Made by a program: the position numbers and the translations under genes | The notes under the pieces: generated by a model | Database searches by the model: none | What the model saw: the letters and a program-made list of their open reading frames with translations, nothing else | Told to the model about the DNA's origin: nothing | Part shown: positions 5,537 through 7,994 of the stretch, piece after piece | Layout of the letters: every line of letters begins with the position of its first letter | Position numbering within the stretch: the stretch's first letter is position 1 | Assembly: GCA_031264475.1 (NCBI GenBank) | Contig: JAISEA010000018.1 | Coordinates: 1 to 7,994, forward strand | DNA length: 7,994 bases | Origin: Treponema sp. | Lineage (GTDB): Bacteria > Spirochaetota > Spirochaetia > Treponematales > Breznakiellaceae | Direction: 5' to 3'

Positions 5537-6631
5537 ATGTGGATAGCGTCTCTACAATTCTTTTCCTTCCGTAATTTAGTGGACGCTGAAGTTAATACTT
5601 CGGCGCGTGATGTTTTCTTAGTTGGTGAGAATGGACAGGGAAAAACAAACTTCCTCGAAGCCGTTTACTTTTCTTCCTACGCTTCTTCGTTTCGGAGCGC
5701 CAATGATCGCGATCTTGTAAAAGACGGGAAGGGTCCGAGCGTTGTTATAGCGAAGCGTGTTTCTGAAGACAGCGGCAATGGAAAAACAACCGTTAAAATA
5801 GAGAATGGTAAAAAAAGCGTGGTTATTGACGGGAAGAAAGTTGACGACCGCAAGGAATTGCTATCCGTAACGCCATGTATCGTATTTTGCCACGAGGATA
5901 TGGCGTTTGCCGCTGGCGCGCCGGAAAATAGGCGCTGGTTTTTTGATCAAACACAGAGCCTCTACGACCCACTGTATCTGGACGATCTGCGTAATTTTCG
6001 TAAAATCCTGAAAACCCGCAATAATATACTGAAAGAGTCGACTGACTTCGCAATACTTGACGTGATCGATTCACAGCTTGCCTTTTACGGCGTTAATATT
6101 ATGAAGAAACGAGCAGAATCCGTGCGGCTTTTTTCGGAAATATTCGCCCCGCTCTATGAACAAGTTTCCGGCATAAGCAATATACAAATCCGTTATGTTC
6201 CATCTTGGAAAGACGGAGTAGGAGACGACGCGGGGAAAGTGGTTGAATTCTTGAAATCAAAGCGTGAGAACGACGCGGCTTTCGGGGCGACCCTTTCTGG
6301 ACCCCACCGCGACCGTTATCTGTTCACCCACGACGGCGTTGAGTTTGCGCGAAACGCCTCTACCGGACAGCGTCGCCTGTTGGCGCTGTTACTGCGTGTT
6401 GTGCAGGCGCGGCGTTTCTTGTTCGTAACCGCAAAAAAACCGATTCTGCTGTTAGACGATGTGCTTTTAGAACTTGACCCGGAGAAACGCCGTCGGTTTC
6501 TGGAATCCATCCCGGAATACAACCAAGCTTTTTACACTTTCCTTCCCGAAGAGCCTTACGAGCGTTACGGCAAAGACGATACAATGGTGTATCAGGTCGC
6601 TGACGGGCGTTTTCAACGACAAGGTTTGTAG
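5537..6631 (+). CDS. recF: DNA replication and repair protein RecF
   Basis: RecF is an SMC/ABC-like ATPase that, with RecO and RecR, loads RecA at single-strand gaps. The 364-aa product has family-normal length. Features: FSFRNL (9-14); Walker A GENGQGKT (30-37) followed by NFLEAVYF; FRSANDRDLV (52-61); the RecF-typical region around FFDQ (135-138) and LKTRNNIL (158-165); SGPHRDRY (254-261); ABC signature STGQRRLLAL (275-284); and Walker B PILLLDDVLLELD (302-314). Start ATG 5537 gives MWIASLQFFSFRNL, matching family N-termini, with a close GAGGG upstream. A TTG at 5516 extends the frame by 7 codons but lies inside the terminator T-run and is rejected. Since a terminator precedes it, recF needs read-through or its own weak promoter, which I could not identify. 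Confidence 0.98.
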   Translation: MWIASLQFFSFRNLVDAEVNTSARDVFLVGENGQGKTNFLEAVYFSSYASSFRSANDRDLVKDGKGPSVVIAKRVSEDSGNGKTTVKIENGKKSVVIDGKKVDDRKELLSVTPCIVFCHEDMAFAAGAPENRRWFFDQTQSLYDPLYLDDLRNFRKILKTRNNILKESTDFAILDVIDSQLAFYGVNIMKKRAESVRLFSEIFAPLYEQVSGISNIQIRYVPSWKDGVGDDAGKVVEFLKSKRENDAAFGATLSGPHRDRYLFTHDGVEFARNASTGQRRLLALLLRVVQARRFLFVTAKKPILLLDDVLLELDPEKRRRFLESIPEYNQAFYTFLPEEPYERYGKDDTMVYQVADGRFQRQGL

Positions 6632-6635
6632 CCTA

Positions 6636-6665
6636 TTGACCATAGAACGGGTAGTGAAATATACT
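6636..6665 (+). promoter_or_regulatory. Predicted promoter of iorB (leaderless geometry)
   Basis: TTGACC (6636-6641), an 18-nt spacer and TATACT (6660-6665) each match 5 of 6 consensus bases. The expected start, about 7 nt after the -10, falls on the A of the iorB ATG (6672). This agrees with the absence of a Shine-Dalgarno sequence there. Confidence 0.5.
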
Positions 6666-6671
6666 AACGCT

Positions 6672-7259
6672 ATGAAGAAAGACATTATCTTGGCGGGAGT
6701 AGGCGGACAAGGGGTGTTGTCCGTTGCCGCCGTTATCGCAAAAGCCGCTGTGAAGAGCGGTTTTTTTGTAAGACAGTCCGAGGTTCACGGCATGGCGCAG
6801 AGGGGCGGCGCGGTTCTGTCCCACCTTCGCATTGCGGACATGGCAATAGCGTCCGATCTCGTGCCGAAGGGTTGTGCAGACCTCATCGTTTCTATGGAAC
6901 CGCTTGAGAGTCTCCGTTATGCGGATTTCCTGTCGCCAGACGGCGCTTTGCTCACTACAGACGCCCCGTTTGTCAATATACCTGACTATCCAGATAGTGC
7001 GCTCGTGTTGAAAAACATAGAATGTTTCCCGATTCATGGTATTATCAATGCAGTTGCTCTCAGCAAATCCGCTGGTCTCCCTAAGGCGGTCAACGTGGTT
7101 ATGGTGGGCGCGGCTTCTCTGTTCCTCCCTATTTCTATCGAAGACATGGAGGCAACCATTGAGGAAACGTTTGCGGCTAAAGGGCAGGGGGTGATTGACG
7201 CAAATAAGCGGGCTTTTAGATTGGGAAGGGAAGAAACGCTGAATATCCGTCATACATAG
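6672..7259 (+). CDS. iorB: Indolepyruvate:ferredoxin oxidoreductase beta subunit (2-oxoacid oxidoreductase gamma-type domain)
   Basis: IorB partners the thiamine-diphosphate and iron-sulfur subunit IorA to oxidise aryl pyruvates to aryl-acetyl-CoA, passing electrons to ferredoxin. The 195-aa product matches the family length. Diagnostic motifs are the glycine-rich GVGGQGVLSVAAVIAKAA (9-26), VRQSEVHGMAQRGGAV (33-48), SHLRI (50-54), SDLVP (61-65) and MEPLESLRY (75-83). The ATG at 6672 gives the usual MKKDIILAGVGGQG beginning; a GTG at 6654 is in frame but adds atypical residues. There is no clear Shine-Dalgarno, and a promoter ends 6 nt upstream. It follows recF by 40 nt. IorA, normally adjacent, is not in the window. 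Paralogues of this domain serve other 2-oxoacid oxidoreductases, so the exact 2-oxoacid is uncertain; the SEVHGMAQRGG motif and the nearby paaK favour the indolepyruvate type. Confidence 0.92.
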   Translation: MKKDIILAGVGGQGVLSVAAVIAKAAVKSGFFVRQSEVHGMAQRGGAVLSHLRIADMAIASDLVPKGCADLIVSMEPLESLRYADFLSPDGALLTTDAPFVNIPDYPDSALVLKNIECFPIHGIINAVALSKSAGLPKAVNVVMVGAASLFLPISIEDMEATIEETFAAKGQGVIDANKRAFRLGREETLNIRHT

Positions 7260-7299
7260 CGGCGATTATCGTTTGAGTGAGAAGAGAACAATACTAAAA

Positions 7300-7994
7300 G
7301 GAGAACATTATGGCGATTTTACTTTCTGGGGATTTCCATGCTAATTCCAAAAACGAACTATCTTTAATTTCTAAACATTCTTTGATGGGACATTTCGGAA
7401 TAGATACGTATCAAACGATAGACTACCATGTCATTCTTGGAGACGGGGGCTTTTTATGGCCGAACAATCAAAAGGGCGACGCTTACAATTACGAAGTGCT
7501 TGCCTGTCGCCCGTTTCCTGTGCTTTGCGTTGTTGGCAACCATGAGCCTATTCTGGGGAGAACCGATATACCAGAGGTTGATATGGGGCTTGGAGAGACT
7601 GTATACCAGATAAGTCCGCTGGTTTCTTATTTGAAACGGGGCAAGGTATATACCATTGACGGCTGGAGATTTCTCGTATTGGGCGGGGCGCTGTCCGTTG
7701 ATAGGGCGTATCGTACTCCGGGAAAGAGTTGGTGGGCTGGTGAGTATTGGTCGGAGCAGGAGAAAGAGGATGTGTTCGCCCTGCTTGAAAGAGAGCATTC
7801 CTTTGATTTTGTTCTGTCTCATACCGGTCCTGAAAGGATAAACGCCCTAGCTTGCAGGGATATAATGGCGAGATCGGACAAATACGGCGATAAAGTCGCG
7901 TTATTGAATGACGAAATAGACGCAAAGATCACGTGCAAACGGTGGTGGTGCGGTCATTGGCACACAGACCGCTATTTTTATGACGAAACAGGAA
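7300..7994 (+). CDS. Calcineurin-like metallophosphoesterase (3' truncated by window)
   Basis: The reading frame starts at ATG 7310, where AAAGGAGA lies 6 nt upstream, and stays open for 228 codons to the window edge (the interval given begins within the ribosome site). All five metal-binding blocks of calcineurin-like phosphoesterases are visible: GDFH (7-10, Asp8 and His10), LGDGG (43-47, Asp45), GNHE (76-79), SHTGP (170-174, His171) and GHWHTD (215-220, His216 and His218). These normally hold a dinuclear metal centre that hydrolyses phosphomono- or diesters. No signal peptide is seen, so it is probably cytoplasmic. The substrate is unknown; small proteins of this type occur in bacteria and phages, and nothing else here suggests a phage. 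It follows iorB by 50 nt and has its own strong ribosome site. Confidence 0.88.

Noticed and set aside
6474..6671. Upstream in-frame extension of iorB overlapping recF
   Set aside because: The extra residues are a shadow of recF in another frame and do not resemble the IorB family, which begins just before the glycine-rich motif.
6633..7253. 206-codon open frame on the - strand opposite iorB
   Set aside because: It shows no family motifs, and its composition follows from the iorB codons on the other strand.
7428..7925. Several open frames of 60-125 codons on both strands near the right end
   Set aside because: All overlap the metallophosphoesterase frame, which contains every expected metal-binding motif.

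Overview
The window looks like bacterial chromosome around the replication origin. The organism is most likely a spirochaete related to Treponema. That rests on remembered family resemblance, not a search: the DnaN sequence (for example DDETRYFM and ATDGRRLA, with the C-terminus HIVMPMQP) and the unusual dihydropteroate synthase loop NCTNDSFY read as treponemal. The gene set (PaaK plus IorB) suggests an anaerobe. No phage, transposon, tRNA, rRNA or CRISPR array is visible.

Layout. Positions 1-270 hold the C-terminal part of a small heat-shock protein (Hsp20) on the + strand, followed by a 171-nt gap with a long inverted repeat. Three closely packed - strand genes follow, read from right to left: paaK-type phenylacetate-CoA ligase (3347-2034), an ABC-transporter permease (2003-1248) and folP (1281-442), whose start lies inside the permease gene. 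A small META-domain lipoprotein (3987-3472, TTG start) is also on the - strand. Positions 3988-4355 hold no gene. They carry a chromosomal-origin signature: seven DnaA-box-like 9-mers including one perfect TTATCCACA, an AT-rich stretch with DnaA-trio-like triplets, and a strong promoter whose -10 lies in a perfect palindrome. To the right, on the + strand, come dnaN, an intrinsic terminator, recF, iorB (indolepyruvate:ferredoxin oxidoreductase beta-type subunit) and the start of a metallophosphoesterase that runs off the window.

How it fits together. DnaN (sliding clamp) and RecF (gap repair) are the usual origin-proximal partners of dnaA, but dnaA is not here; a lipoprotein gene occupies the place where it is commonly found. 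Every complete gene points away from the putative origin, as expected for leading-strand coding; only the hsp20 fragment opposes this. PaaK and IorB often act in one fermentative aromatic 2-oxoacid / aryl-CoA pathway, yet here they flank the origin on opposite arms and no iorA is visible. FolP (folate synthesis) and the lone permease share an apparent operon with paaK without an obvious functional link.

The most unusual regulatory details are the oriC architecture without dnaA, the palindromic, possibly divergent promoter beside the DnaA boxes, and a promoter placed so close to iorB that its transcript would be leaderless.
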